Source: a virus. From it: 60,636 nucleotides of DNA. The notes under the pieces were generated by a model, which was given only the letters and a program-made list of their open reading frames with translations, did no database searches and was not told the origin of the DNA. Within the stretch, counting starts at the first letter, position 1. Each line of letters opens with the position of its first letter. The position numbers and the translations under genes were made by a program. The DNA is taken from positions 1-60,636 of the IMG/VR virus record IMGVR_UViG_3300023115_000022. The stretch is one strand, 5' to 3'. Below are positions 43,791-51,721 of this stretch, piece by piece.

Positions 43791-44052
43791 TTTGTGATTG
43801 TTGCAATAACTGTATGCATTCTTGACGTTTTTTTAGGATTTTTTCTCTAATATCTCCAGCAAGATTAGGAACAATCATATTTTTTCCGGCCGGATCGTGC
43901 CAATTATCCATATTTTGAGCCAAATGGTATATTTCGTCACAAAGTTTATTAATTCTTTGTTTTAACACAGGATTAGATGAGCTTTTAACCTTACTTCTCC
44001 ATCCTTCTAACTCTATTCTTAATTTACTGGCGTGTGCAAGTTTCGGTAACAT
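43783..44052 (-). CDS. hypothetical helical protein, 89 aa
   Basis: A small basic, mostly helical protein with no recognised motif; a central loop reads HDPAGKNMIVPNLAGDI. It is the last gene of the minus-strand unit, begins 1 bp after the cupin gene ends, and its 3' end overlaps that of the converging plus-strand fibre gene. It was probably acquired together with the cupin and Nudix genes. Confidence 0.5.
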   Translation of the reverse strand: MLPKLAHASKLRIELEGWRSKVKSSSNPVLKQRINKLCDEIYHLAQNMDNWHDPAGKNMIVPNLAGDIREKILKKRQECIQLLQQSQIK

Positions 44053-44053
44053 C

Positions 44054-44428
44054 CTATTTGGCTCCTAATATACTGTCTGATTTAAACACATTGAAAAAAT
44101 CTTGTTCATTACTAGAATTATTTACCTCTGTTATGCTACTATTTTCTTCTAAACTTTGTAAACTACTTGGACGCATTGCAGGAACATGCCAAACTCCGCC
44201 TTCGCCTAGCTCTTGTTCATATAATTGACCATTATTTGTGTCGATCCACCTAAATTTAAATTTTCCGTTGTTAATAAAGTATGTTTTATCTTTATCTTTG
44301 TGAAAAATCATATCTGTACAACTTAGTTTGTTTGGAAATACTAAAATTTTGCCACTATAAGTTGGTTGGTTAGCCCAATGTATTTCATATCCCCAAGAAA
44401 ATTCCTTAACGTTATTTTGTTTGTTCAT
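44054..44428 (-). CDS. cupin protein, mannose-6-phosphate-isomerase-like, 124 aa
   Basis: The core reads WGYEIHWAN, then GKILVFPNKL, a metal-site region MIFHKDKDKTYFINNGKF, and GGVWHVPAMRPSSLQ. This resembles the type II phosphomannose isomerase cupin (WGyE...H.h..E..yvl.G). Only part of the metal-binding set is clear, so activity is uncertain. I start at the internal ATG at 44428 because the longer frame (from 44476) would overlap the Nudix gene by 38 bp; the chosen start leaves a 10-bp gap. Sugar-phosphate binding is inferred. Confidence 0.6.
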   Translation of the reverse strand: MNKQNNVKEFSWGYEIHWANQPTYSGKILVFPNKLSCTDMIFHKDKDKTYFINNGKFKFRWIDTNNGQLYEQELGEGGVWHVPAMRPSSLQSLEENSSITEVNNSSNEQDFFNVFKSDSILGAK

Positions 44429-44438
44429 TTTAAAATCT

Positions 44439-44876
44439 CTATTGCAATAAGTCGATAACTTTAAACACAGTTTCAAGTTTAGAAAGGTTTATTTTATTAG
44501 TAAGTGTGTTTTTTAAACCGTAATGCAACGGTTTTGGCCATTTGTTAAAAGAAACCCACGCAAATCCATTGTGTTCTGCGTTGAGTGAGGGTAAAAATTC
44601 TTCATCAACTACACACAAGTATGTATGGAAGTGAAATTGTTTATCATTAGAAACAAAAGTTTCTAATGGAATAGTTTTTTTAATTTCTATTTTTCCAATT
44701 TCTTCAAAAATTTCACGCTGGAGTGCTTCCCATGGTGTTTCAGCTTCTTCATTAGTTCCACCTACCAATCCCCACATATCATTATGCTTGCCGTTTACTC
44801 TATGTAGGAATAAAAAACGTTTGGTGTTAAGTGCGTATACCAAAGCACCACTACATACTATTAATTTATCTTTCAT
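44439..44876 (-). CDS. Nudix hydrolase, 145 aa
   Basis: The Nudix box is complete: G40, E46 and R54-E55 with E58-E59 (GTNEEAETPWEALQREIFEE), giving Gx5Ex7REUxEExG. Such enzymes cleave nucleoside diphosphates linked to another group, for example NDP-sugars, oxidised dNTPs or capped RNA; the substrate here is unknown. It follows gp15 by 12 bp on the minus strand with no clear Shine-Dalgarno. Together with the cupin it looks like an accessory pair set between neck and fibre genes; nucleotide-sugar chemistry would link them, but that is a guess. Confidence 0.82.
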   Translation of the reverse strand: MKDKLIVCSGALVYALNTKRFLFLHRVNGKHNDMWGLVGGTNEEAETPWEALQREIFEEIGKIEIKKTIPLETFVSNDKQFHFHTYLCVVDEEFLPSLNAEHNGFAWVSFNKWPKPLHYGLKNTLTNKINLSKLETVFKVIDLLQ

Positions 44877-44888
44877 ATTAATAGTTAT

Positions 44889-46430
44889 TTAAAATTCTAA
44901 ACGCCATGTTCCAACTTGATATTCGCCATCTATAGACAATATCCACTCGTCTTGATCGAATTTGTACTGGACGCCTGTATTTAGATTGGTTGTATATACA
45001 ACGGTACTATCATCTTCGCTAGAATCAAAAACAATATGCCATTTTGATCCATCCCATTCTACAATATCATTAGCACTTGCGACAAAATCAGTTCCGTCTG
45101 CATTTTTCCATGCGTCGGGCCCGTCATATCCTGGTTTACCTACATTAACACTATCATTCAAATCGCCTAAAAGGAGTATTCTTGGATTAGAACCTTTCAA
45201 ACCGTCGGGATTTGTTCTTTGAGGATCAATAATGTAATCAATTTTGCTTCTATCTCCATTTGGACCGTGGAAAACTGTATCACTAGGTAAAGTATCTGTA
45301 TCCCAGTTGATTACAATTTCTGTAGGATCACTAGGGTTAATCTGAATGTATCCTACAATTTCTGTATCCCAGTCGGTTCGTAACAATCTAAGTTCTGTAC
45401 CGTTAAGGCTTCCTGTACCTTCAAATACAAATGGCATTGATTTAAGGTAACCTAGCCATGTTTCTGCGCCTACTATACCTTTTCTAACCAGTTGGGCGGT
45501 GCTATTTAATACAAGTAGGTTATAATTATCATGACTTGTATTGATTACAACGTCTACATCAGTTTTTACTGCCTCGGGACTAGTTTCAAGTTGTTTTATA
45601 CCATCCGTCGGAACCGTTGCAACCTTGGTGTGAACATCAGTTGTTGGCACTGTAGGTGTTTCTTCTTTAGTAATAACAGTTTTAACTTCATTTTTAGGAA
45701 AGTTTCTATCTTGAAATGCTTGTAAAGTAGGTCTTGAAAGATCAACCTCAATGGTTCCTTGACTTTCATTGAATATACTTTGGACAATTGTTGTAATAAC
45801 ACCTAAACGTTTTACTTTTACAGGCGGAGAAATCCAAATAGGTGTTTGAAAATTTAAAGTTGCTATGTCGATCTCGGATTCTGTCCCCATTGGTATGCTT
45901 CTGCTACTAAAAGTTAATCCTGTTAGGTTGACTACACTTAAACTTGTCCAATCAATGTAGTTATCTGTGGTTTGTATTTCTAAACTAGGATTAAACAACA
46001 TTAAAATTTGTTCTAGTATTTGTAATTTTTGATCAGTATTGCTACTCCAAATATCTACATTTACTGAAAGCAAATAAGGAGTAGGCATTAATCTTTCTAC
46101 AGTGTAGTTTTTGCCTTCTGTGTTTAAATATTCCTGGCCTGCGCTATCATATGCACGTTCTCTAATGTTTAGTTTGTTTACATAACTAGAATCGCTAAGA
46201 CGGTTTGTATCTTGTTCTAGAGCAGATACATAAACAGCCATTCTAGGTGCGCTAGGAATTTTGTTTTCTGAGTTTTCTCTAATAATATTAGCAACTTGTC
46301 TAGTCAAGTCGCCATACATGACAGGTACTTGTACCAAAGCACCTTTGCCATCTTTATAACTAAAGTTACTCATTAATCTTACGATTTGAGTAATGTAACG
46401 CCTTATTTGTCCGTCATAAAAATGTTGCAT
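44889..46430 (-). CDS. gp15: tail completion and sheath stabiliser protein (gp15-like) with long C-terminal extension, 513 aa
   Basis: Residues 1-220 match marine T4-like gp15: 'FYDGQIRRYITQIVRLMSNF', YGDLTRQVA, YTVERLMPTPYLL, LQILEQILMLFNPSLEIQTT and WISPPVKVKRLGVI. T4 gp15 is about 270 aa and caps the tail at its junction with the neck. Here another 290 residues follow: a Val/Thr-rich linker (about 225-290) and a C-terminal segment with repeated Asp- and Trp-containing beta motifs (DTEIVGYIQINPSDP, SKWHIVFD). The extension may add a decoration or collar element. The start codon overlaps the stop of the upstream gene by one base. Confidence 0.75.
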   Translation of the reverse strand: MQHFYDGQIRRYITQIVRLMSNFSYKDGKGALVQVPVMYGDLTRQVANIIRENSENKIPSAPRMAVYVSALEQDTNRLSDSSYVNKLNIRERAYDSAGQEYLNTEGKNYTVERLMPTPYLLSVNVDIWSSNTDQKLQILEQILMLFNPSLEIQTTDNYIDWTSLSVVNLTGLTFSSRSIPMGTESEIDIATLNFQTPIWISPPVKVKRLGVITTIVQSIFNESQGTIEVDLSRPTLQAFQDRNFPKNEVKTVITKEETPTVPTTDVHTKVATVPTDGIKQLETSPEAVKTDVDVVINTSHDNYNLLVLNSTAQLVRKGIVGAETWLGYLKSMPFVFEGTGSLNGTELRLLRTDWDTEIVGYIQINPSDPTEIVINWDTDTLPSDTVFHGPNGDRSKIDYIIDPQRTNPDGLKGSNPRILLLGDLNDSVNVGKPGYDGPDAWKNADGTDFVASANDIVEWDGSKWHIVFDSSEDDSTVVYTTNLNTGVQYKFDQDEWILSIDGEYQVGTWRLEF

Positions 46431-48094
46431 TAATTTCCAGCCTCAAAATTTTCAATTTGTGAAATCATGTCTCTATCACGCATTCTTCTAAAGTCGCGCT
46501 TGTTTACATTAGTAATTGTTACCCGCGCCATACCTGGACGAGCACCATAAGGTAATCTTATGTAATAATAATTTCCATCAGGGAAAGGATTTTTGGAAAC
46601 AGCAATTCGTCTACCGTCATATATAGCAGCAAGGAATGGTGTTGCCTCCATTTCACCTGTTTCATTGTTAGCAATATCTATAGATAAAAATATCTGCTGA
46701 TCGTTTGGCAATACTGCGTCTTCTAAATCACCGTATGCTTCTTCTTGCCTACGATTAATTTCATCTGTGATAACACCGGCAAATTTTAAAAAACGCATTC
46801 CTACAACATCTTGCATTGACCTAGGGCTTGCCAGTTCGTCATCTTTAAGCATAAGTGACATTTGAAGTGGCCTTTCCGAAGGATCTACTTGGTATACATA
46901 GCCCATATATACTATTTCTATAGGATCATAAAGTCCTGCATCAGGATTTAAAATAGTTTTATCTGCTTCGTCAGATTCTATAGCATTTTCATTTGCCTCA
47001 GCAAAAGCAAGTCTTCCTAGTCCGTATTCGGGATAAACAAATCTATATCCAAATGGCACAATTACACTGTTAATTTGTGCAATGTTTTCTGCTGACCGAG
47101 GTTCTCTCTGATAATCGCTTATAATATCTTCAATTACATTACTACCAAATTCCTGTTGATACATTTCCACAACTGCATTGAAATGTTCTCTGCTCTGAAT
47201 TCTTTGAAGTGCTCCTAATACTTTGTTTTCATTAGTTCCTGCACCAAATAATCCTTGTCTTAGTTGTTCTATTATAGATGGAATAGCCTCTTCTTGGTCT
47301 CCTGGTAATCCACCTTCTTCTCCTGAAATGCCTTCATCTCCTGCTTCACCTTCATTGCCGCCACCGCCGGGAAGGTTTATAGTAGGACCTACAGGATTTC
47401 CGTCAACATCTACGTAATTCATATTGTTGTCCATCCTGTTAACCTGTTCTCCCGTCTCGTCATGCAAGTTATCTCTATTTGCATCAACACGATCCGCCCA
47501 TGCATTTTGTTGGTCAATAACTTCTTGTGCGTTCATCATAGTAACATCTGATATTTCTGGTTCTGGTTCTGTTTCTGTAGGTGGTGTTTCTGTTGGTGTC
47601 TCTTCAGGTGGTGTTTCTGTTGGTGTCTCTTCAGGTGGTGTTTCTGTTGGTGTCTCTTCAGGTGGTGTTTCTGTTGGTGTCTCTTCAGGTTCTGTAGGTT
47701 CGTCTTCTCTTTCTTCCGGATCAATTTCTGTTTTATCCGGATCCGACTCAGGGGGTTTGACTTCACTGTCTCCGCTTACATCATCCTCTCCAGGAATTGG
47801 TATTTCTCCATCATCTTGAGGTGCAGGATCAAGAGCAGCTACATCTAATGGTGATTGAGTACCGCCAGGGCCTGATAAGAACATATTTTTTATAGTTCTG
47901 TCCGGATAATCTTGACTCATCCAATATTCTGCTGTTCTACGCATTAATTCCGGATCGTTTCTTAAATCGTCCGGTATTGGCCCAAAGTACACAGGCTTAC
48001 CTTCGTCATCAAAAACAACTAATACATAATAGTTTTGAGTATCTGGTCTAGGCGGTGTTTGTTCTTGCTCTTTTATAAATTCTTTAAATCTCAT
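46430..48094 (-). CDS. low-complexity neck-region protein with Pro/Thr/Glu repeats, 554 aa
   Basis: The N-terminus (MRFKEFIKEQ) is a style common in marine phage structural proteins. Residues about 90-180 are highly acidic and Pro/Thr-rich and include four exact 9-residue repeats (PEETPTETP in register). Residues about 280-332 ('GLFGAGTNENKVLGALQRIQ' then MYQQEFGSNVIEDI) resemble a single annexin-type repeat. The remaining 200 aa look folded (beta-rich, ending RLPYGARPGMARVTI). The gene lies between gp14 and gp15, so it is probably part of the neck or collar. No homologous function is known to me. Confidence 0.55.
   Translation of the reverse strand: MRFKEFIKEQEQTPPRPDTQNYYVLVVFDDEGKPVYFGPIPDDLRNDPELMRRTAEYWMSQDYPDRTIKNMFLSGPGGTQSPLDVAALDPAPQDDGEIPIPGEDDVSGDSEVKPPESDPDKTEIDPEEREDEPTEPEETPTETPPEETPTETPPEETPTETPPEETPTETPPTETEPEPEISDVTMMNAQEVIDQQNAWADRVDANRDNLHDETGEQVNRMDNNMNYVDVDGNPVGPTINLPGGGGNEGEAGDEGISGEEGGLPGDQEEAIPSIIEQLRQGLFGAGTNENKVLGALQRIQSREHFNAVVEMYQQEFGSNVIEDIISDYQREPRSAENIAQINSVIVPFGYRFVYPEYGLGRLAFAEANENAIESDEADKTILNPDAGLYDPIEIVYMGYVYQVDPSERPLQMSLMLKDDELASPRSMQDVVGMRFLKFAGVITDEINRRQEEAYGDLEDAVLPNDQQIFLSIDIANNETGEMEATPFLAAIYDGRRIAVSKNPFPDGNYYYIRLPYGARPGMARVTITNVNKRDFRRMRDRDMISQIENFEAGN
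47580..47687 (-). repeat. four perfect tandem copies of a 27-bp coding repeat
   Basis: Units at 47580-47606, 47607-47633, 47634-47660 and 47661-47687 are identical. Each encodes nine residues of a Pro/Thr/Glu repeat in the 554-aa neck-region protein. Perfect identity suggests recent expansion or contraction by slippage. Confidence 0.9.
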
Positions 48095-49173
48095 TTCCTT
48101 GCCTCCGGAGGTAGTGGTCTAAACGGAGAAATTTCAACTTCGTCTTCTCCTGGTTCTGTTTCAGCAGGAGGTGTAGGTGGTGTAGTTGCCGGCGGCTCCG
48201 GTGGCACCTCACTTGGCGGTACCTGAGGTTTAGGAGGCGTAGTTACTTCTGGCGGCTGCTCACTCGGACTAGGCACCGTTGGTGGCTCAGTAGGTACTAC
48301 AGGTGTAGATGGCTGTGTTGGTGGCTCTGTAGGCACCTGTGGCGCTGGTGTAGGAGTTGGTGTAGGTGTTTGTGTATCTACATCAGGAGTTACGTCAGGA
48401 GTGCTAGGAGGCCTTGGTTTGGGCGGCGTCGACGGCGTTTCAGGTCTAATATCAGGAGCTGAAGGAATTGTTGGAGGTTGCTCCGTAGGCACTTCAGGTG
48501 TAGGTGGCACTGTTGGAGGAACTTCTATTGTAGGTGCATCTGGAATAGGCTCTGGAATAGGCTCTAATGGTAAATCTTCAGGCGGCGTAACACCAAACTG
48601 CGGCTCATCTGTATCATCTCTAGGAGCATCAGCATCAAATCTTGGTTCATCTGTGTCAGAGCTCTGTCCACCACTTTGTTCACCTCCTTGTGTTCCACTA
48701 GGTTGGCCTCCAGGTTCGCCAGATCCTGTTGCAGGTCCTGTACCGGGTCCTGTGCTTGATCCATCGCCACCTGTACTTGTACCTCCTGGTCCTGACTGAT
48801 CGCCAGCTGTTCCTGCACCTGGTCCTTCACTACCCCCTGGTCCTAATCCACTATCACCTGAGCCCGGACCAAACCCGCCCGGTCCTGTTCCTGGTCCTGT
48901 TCCTTGTGTTCCTTGACCGTCTCCGCCTTCACCGCCTGTTCCTGGTATGACGACACACGACATTAAGTATTCTCTCCATTGCGGATAAACAAGCAAATAA
49001 GGCTCTACATTAGCAGCCCAAGACCCGCCAGCATCATTACCTGCCTGAGCGTTACCTTGCATAATTTTGTCTATATCACCAATAGCGCCTCTTTGGCTTC
49101 CTCTGCCAACTGCACGACATAAATGAGTCGGTCTTATTGATGCTGCTTCTACTTTTATATCTCTAAATTTCAT
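48091..49173 (-). CDS. largely disordered Gly-rich then Pro-rich protein, 360 aa
   Basis: Only residues 1-75 look folded (FRDIKVEAASIRPTHLCRAV, then WREYLMSCVVIPG). Residues about 76-170 are dominated by Gly, Ser, Thr and Pro. Residues about 195-350 are a Pro/Thr/Glu-rich chain of PTEPP- and PPTIP-like units. It starts on the last base of the gp14 stop codon and its own end overlaps the 554-aa gene by 4 bp, so it belongs to the neck operon. It could be a flexible whisker or collar filament, but I know no characterised homologue. The reverse strand is open too, an effect of composition. Confidence 0.6.
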   Translation of the reverse strand: MKFRDIKVEAASIRPTHLCRAVGRGSQRGAIGDIDKIMQGNAQAGNDAGGSWAANVEPYLLVYPQWREYLMSCVVIPGTGGEGGDGQGTQGTGPGTGPGGFGPGSGDSGLGPGGSEGPGAGTAGDQSGPGGTSTGGDGSSTGPGTGPATGSGEPGGQPSGTQGGEQSGGQSSDTDEPRFDADAPRDDTDEPQFGVTPPEDLPLEPIPEPIPDAPTIEVPPTVPPTPEVPTEQPPTIPSAPDIRPETPSTPPKPRPPSTPDVTPDVDTQTPTPTPTPAPQVPTEPPTQPSTPVVPTEPPTVPSPSEQPPEVTTPPKPQVPPSEVPPEPPATTPPTPPAETEPGEDEVEISPFRPLPPEARK

Positions 49174-50303
49174 TAGTTATCTGCCTTTGGTCTTAATGCT
49201 TTACTCAAGCTCTGACGTTCTGTAACCTGCTCGCCTCCAATTTCAGCAGTGTTTGTATTGTTAACAAAAGTACCTTTTTGAGTGCTTCTAGTATCAGTAT
49301 TACTTAGCGTCATTCTTACATCGTCTTCTTGTTTCACCCATCTTGTCCCGTCATATCTAAATAATCTATTAGGCGAAAAGTCTGTTCTTAAAAAGTAATC
49401 TCCTGTGTCATTGACACTAGGAAATTGTATGCCATGGCCAAACGGAGCACCGTTTGTAGGGATGCCGTCACCTAATAAATATCCTTTGTATCCTTCACGA
49501 TCAACACTTAACATTTCATCTGGTAATCCATCAGAATCAGTATCAACTAGTTCGGTATTACCATTATCATCAAGTTGCAAACTAAAATAATGACTTGTAT
49601 CGTATCCCGACTTTGCTGCATCAGCTTCTGCTTGTGATACTACTGCATTATTAATTTGCATTTCTCTTTCATACGTTGAAAGTACATCTCTCAAACTATT
49701 ACCTGCTTCGTCTCCTGCTGGAAGATCTAAGATTTCTTTAAATTCTTGACTATCTACTATCTGTTTGAGTTTTAATCTATACAAATGGGGATACCAAGTT
49801 GGTGAAAACCCTTCCGCTGCACGATTTACGTCTTCTACAACATAAAACCGTTTTAATGCAACGCTGTAATCATTTAGTGCATATTCGTCCTTTAAGTGAG
49901 GCAATTCAATAACATCGCCACTAATTATTTTTCTACCTAAAGTCTTTACACTACTGTTGATATGTATTGTTAAGAATAATGTATCGTTAGTTAAAAACAA
50001 TCCAAATTGGCTAAGATCAAAATCAATATCTTGTACATTGTATATGCCTCTCATTGTATAAATGTCCGGGTCATATTTTCTATCTCTATTTTCTAGGAAT
50101 AACAAATCTTGTATGTTTGTTTCTTTTACAGCATCATACTGAGGTTGATCAGCAGTCGCATCAGCAGAACTAGGATTTTCTGCTCCTAAAAATTTGTGTA
50201 CATTTATGTCTGTACCACCAACAGTAAACATTTCTTTGATTTGTTTATCTAAGAAAGTATAATCGTTACCGCGCTCTGGTTTATATAAAGATAGTCTTGG
50301 CAT
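49173..50303 (-). CDS. gp14: neck protein (gp14-like), 376 aa
   Basis: This matches the marine T4-like gp14 pattern: MPRLSLYKPERGNDYTF, VGGTDINVHKFLG, NIQDLLFLENRDRKYDPDIY and 'GDVIELPHLKDEYALNDYSV'. In T4, gp13 and gp14 close the head after packaging and form the tail-binding neck. The start ATG at 50303 is chosen over one at 50309 because it gives the usual MPRLSLY start and lies exactly at the predicted +1 of the minus-strand late promoter. There is no Shine-Dalgarno, so the mRNA would be leaderless. It is divergent from gp13. Confidence 0.78.
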   Translation of the reverse strand: MPRLSLYKPERGNDYTFLDKQIKEMFTVGGTDINVHKFLGAENPSSADATADQPQYDAVKETNIQDLLFLENRDRKYDPDIYTMRGIYNVQDIDFDLSQFGLFLTNDTLFLTIHINSSVKTLGRKIISGDVIELPHLKDEYALNDYSVALKRFYVVEDVNRAAEGFSPTWYPHLYRLKLKQIVDSQEFKEILDLPAGDEAGNSLRDVLSTYEREMQINNAVVSQAEADAAKSGYDTSHYFSLQLDDNGNTELVDTDSDGLPDEMLSVDREGYKGYLLGDGIPTNGAPFGHGIQFPSVNDTGDYFLRTDFSPNRLFRYDGTRWVKQEDDVRMTLSNTDTRSTQKGTFVNNTNTAEIGGEQVTERQSLSKALRPKADN

Positions 50304-50308
50304 ATACA

Positions 50309-50316
50309 TATTTATC
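50309..50316 (-). promoter_or_regulatory. minus-strand late promoter, half of a palindromic divergent pair
   Basis: The minus strand reads GATAAATA here and the plus strand reads GATAAATA at 50322-50329. Together, 50309-50318 and 50320-50329 form a perfect 10-bp inverted repeat around position 50319. The predicted minus-strand start falls at 50303, the A of the gp14 ATG. Confidence 0.7.
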
Positions 50317-50321
50317 GTAAC

Positions 50322-50329
50322 GATAAATA
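50322..50329 (+). promoter_or_regulatory. plus-strand late promoter, half of a palindromic divergent pair
   Basis: GATAAATA predicts a start at 50335, giving a 12-nt leader that consists mainly of the GGAGA ribosome-binding site before the ATG at 50347 (gp13-like). It is the mirror image of the minus-strand box. Confidence 0.72.
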
Positions 50330-50346
50330 CTATGTGGAGAAAGTAT

Positions 50347-51105
50347 ATGGCGAATTTAGTTACCCAAAAGCAAGAAATTTTTGATTATGTCTACGCAATG
50401 CTAGGCGGCGGTATGGTTGATGTAGAGTTAGATCCTGTGCATTATGAAACAGCACTTACTAAAGCACTAACTAGATATCGTATGCGCAGTGATTATTCTG
50501 TAGAAGAATCATATATGTTTATGCCTACAGTAATTGATCAAAATACATATACATTGCCAAATGAAGTAGTAGAAGTTCGTCAAATTTTCCGTAGAAGTAT
50601 AGGATCTAGAACAGGTGGCGGCGGCGGAGGTACATTATTCGAACCGTTCAACCTTGCATATACAAATACCTATTTGCTAAGTTCTACAAATATGGGAGGA
50701 CTTGCAACTTACGATTTCTTTTCACAATATCAAGAACTTGTAGGTAGAATGTTTGGGTCATTTATAGAATTTAAATGGAATACAACAACAAAAAATTTAA
50801 CACTTTTACAACGTCCAAGAGCAGAAGAAACTTTGTTGCTCTACTGCTACAATTATCGTCCAGACAGTCAATTATTTGACGACTACCTTGCAAAGCAATG
50901 GATTAAAGATTATACGCTTGCTGCTTGTAAATATATGTTAGGCGAAGCACGTTCAAAGTTTGCTACTATTGCAGGTCCACAAGGCGGTTCTTCGTTAAAT
51001 GGTGACGCTCTAAAAGCAGAAGCACAAAGTGAAATGGAAAAACTAGAAGCAGAAGTAGCAACAGCAGTTGCAGGCGGAAATGGGTACGGGTTCTTGATTG
51101 GATAA
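50347..51105 (+). CDS. gp13: neck protein (gp13-like), 252 aa
   Basis: The sequence carries the marine gp13 signature: 'EIFDYVYAMLGGGMVDVELD', VRQIFRRSIGSRTGGG, 'EPFNLAYTNTYLLSSTNMGG' and 'LGEARSKFATIAGPQGGSSL'. It pairs with gp14 in the head-closing neck. The ATG at 50347 is preferred over one at 50332, because the first would be upstream of the predicted transcript start and the second follows GGAGA at proper spacing. The C-terminus is Ala/Glu-rich and helical. It is followed after 2 bp by the hydrolase gene. Confidence 0.75.
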   Translation: MANLVTQKQEIFDYVYAMLGGGMVDVELDPVHYETALTKALTRYRMRSDYSVEESYMFMPTVIDQNTYTLPNEVVEVRQIFRRSIGSRTGGGGGGTLFEPFNLAYTNTYLLSSTNMGGLATYDFFSQYQELVGRMFGSFIEFKWNTTTKNLTLLQRPRAEETLLLYCYNYRPDSQLFDDYLAKQWIKDYTLAACKYMLGEARSKFATIAGPQGGSSLNGDALKAEAQSEMEKLEAEVATAVAGGNGYGFLIG

Positions 51106-51107
51106 CC

Positions 51108-51680
51108 ATGCACACATTATATATTCATGGAGCAACAGCAAGCCAACGTAGCTTTGCCTTCATTGACAAATCGATTAAGTCAAAAAATCCAGTATATTTA
51201 AATTATGAAAAAGAAGGAGCAGCTAAAGACAATTTAGAAAATATGTTGTCTACAGTTGATAATCTTAAAGGACCTTTTATTATTATTGCTCACAGTTTAG
51301 GCGGCATCTATGCTGTATATTTGCAAGAACATCTCAAGGACAAAGTAAAAGGAGTAGTGAGTTTAGCAACACCTTTTAACGGTAGCGAAATAGCAACATG
51401 GGGCGGAATATTAAATCCTAGTTACCAGTTGTTTAAAGATATAACTCCTCACAGTTCGTTTATAAAAAATAGTAAACATATAGAAATACGTGTTCCTTGG
51501 ATGCAAGTTGTAACCACAGTAGGTGATGTTCCTTGGATTATAGGCGACAACGACGGCATAGTTACTAGAAACAGCATGACATGCCGACAAGATATAGAAT
51601 ATTGCGAAGTTGATAGGAACCATTACGAAATAGTTTTGAGCAAAAGAGTTATAGCGATTATCAAAGAAAGGTTGACTTAG
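51108..51680 (+). CDS. alpha/beta hydrolase (lipase/esterase-like), 190 aa
   Basis: A compact alpha/beta hydrolase. The oxyanion region is YIHGATASQRSF, the nucleophile elbow is AHSLGG (S63), the acid is probably D149 in GDNDGIV and the base is H172 in RNHYEIV, so the catalytic triad looks complete. A TPFNGSE segment after the nucleophile is typical of lipase-like members. It is short (190 aa) for the family. It follows gp13 by 2 bp. The substrate is unknown; a membrane lipid or an ester on a surface polymer would be plausible. Confidence 0.78.
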   Translation: MHTLYIHGATASQRSFAFIDKSIKSKNPVYLNYEKEGAAKDNLENMLSTVDNLKGPFIIIAHSLGGIYAVYLQEHLKDKVKGVVSLATPFNGSEIATWGGILNPSYQLFKDITPHSSFIKNSKHIEIRVPWMQVVTTVGDVPWIIGDNDGIVTRNSMTCRQDIEYCEVDRNHYEIVLSKRVIAIIKERLT

Positions 51681-51700
51681 CAGAGGAAAACTATTATAAT
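51672..51700 (+). promoter_or_regulatory. sigma-70-type promoter for the dNMP kinase gene
   Basis: TTGACT (51672-51677) and a perfect TATAAT (51695-51700) are separated by the optimal 17 bp. The predicted start near 51707 leaves a short leader with GGAGGAATT before the ATG at 51722. The box overlaps the end of the hydrolase gene. Host-polymerase transcription early in infection is inferred, in keeping with a nucleotide-metabolism gene. Confidence 0.8.
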
Positions 51701-51721
51701 TAAGACAATGGAGGAATTATA

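Noticed and set aside
44426-44476. Longer N-terminus for the cupin (start at 44476)
   Set aside because: It would overlap the Nudix gene by 38 bp and adds residues outside the cupin pattern; the shorter start leaves a normal gap.
48401-48799. 132-codon plus-strand frame opposite the Gly/Pro-rich neck-region gene
   Set aside because: Low-complexity Gly/Pro codons leave the opposite strand open; the minus-strand gene has matching overlaps with its neighbours, the plus frame does not.
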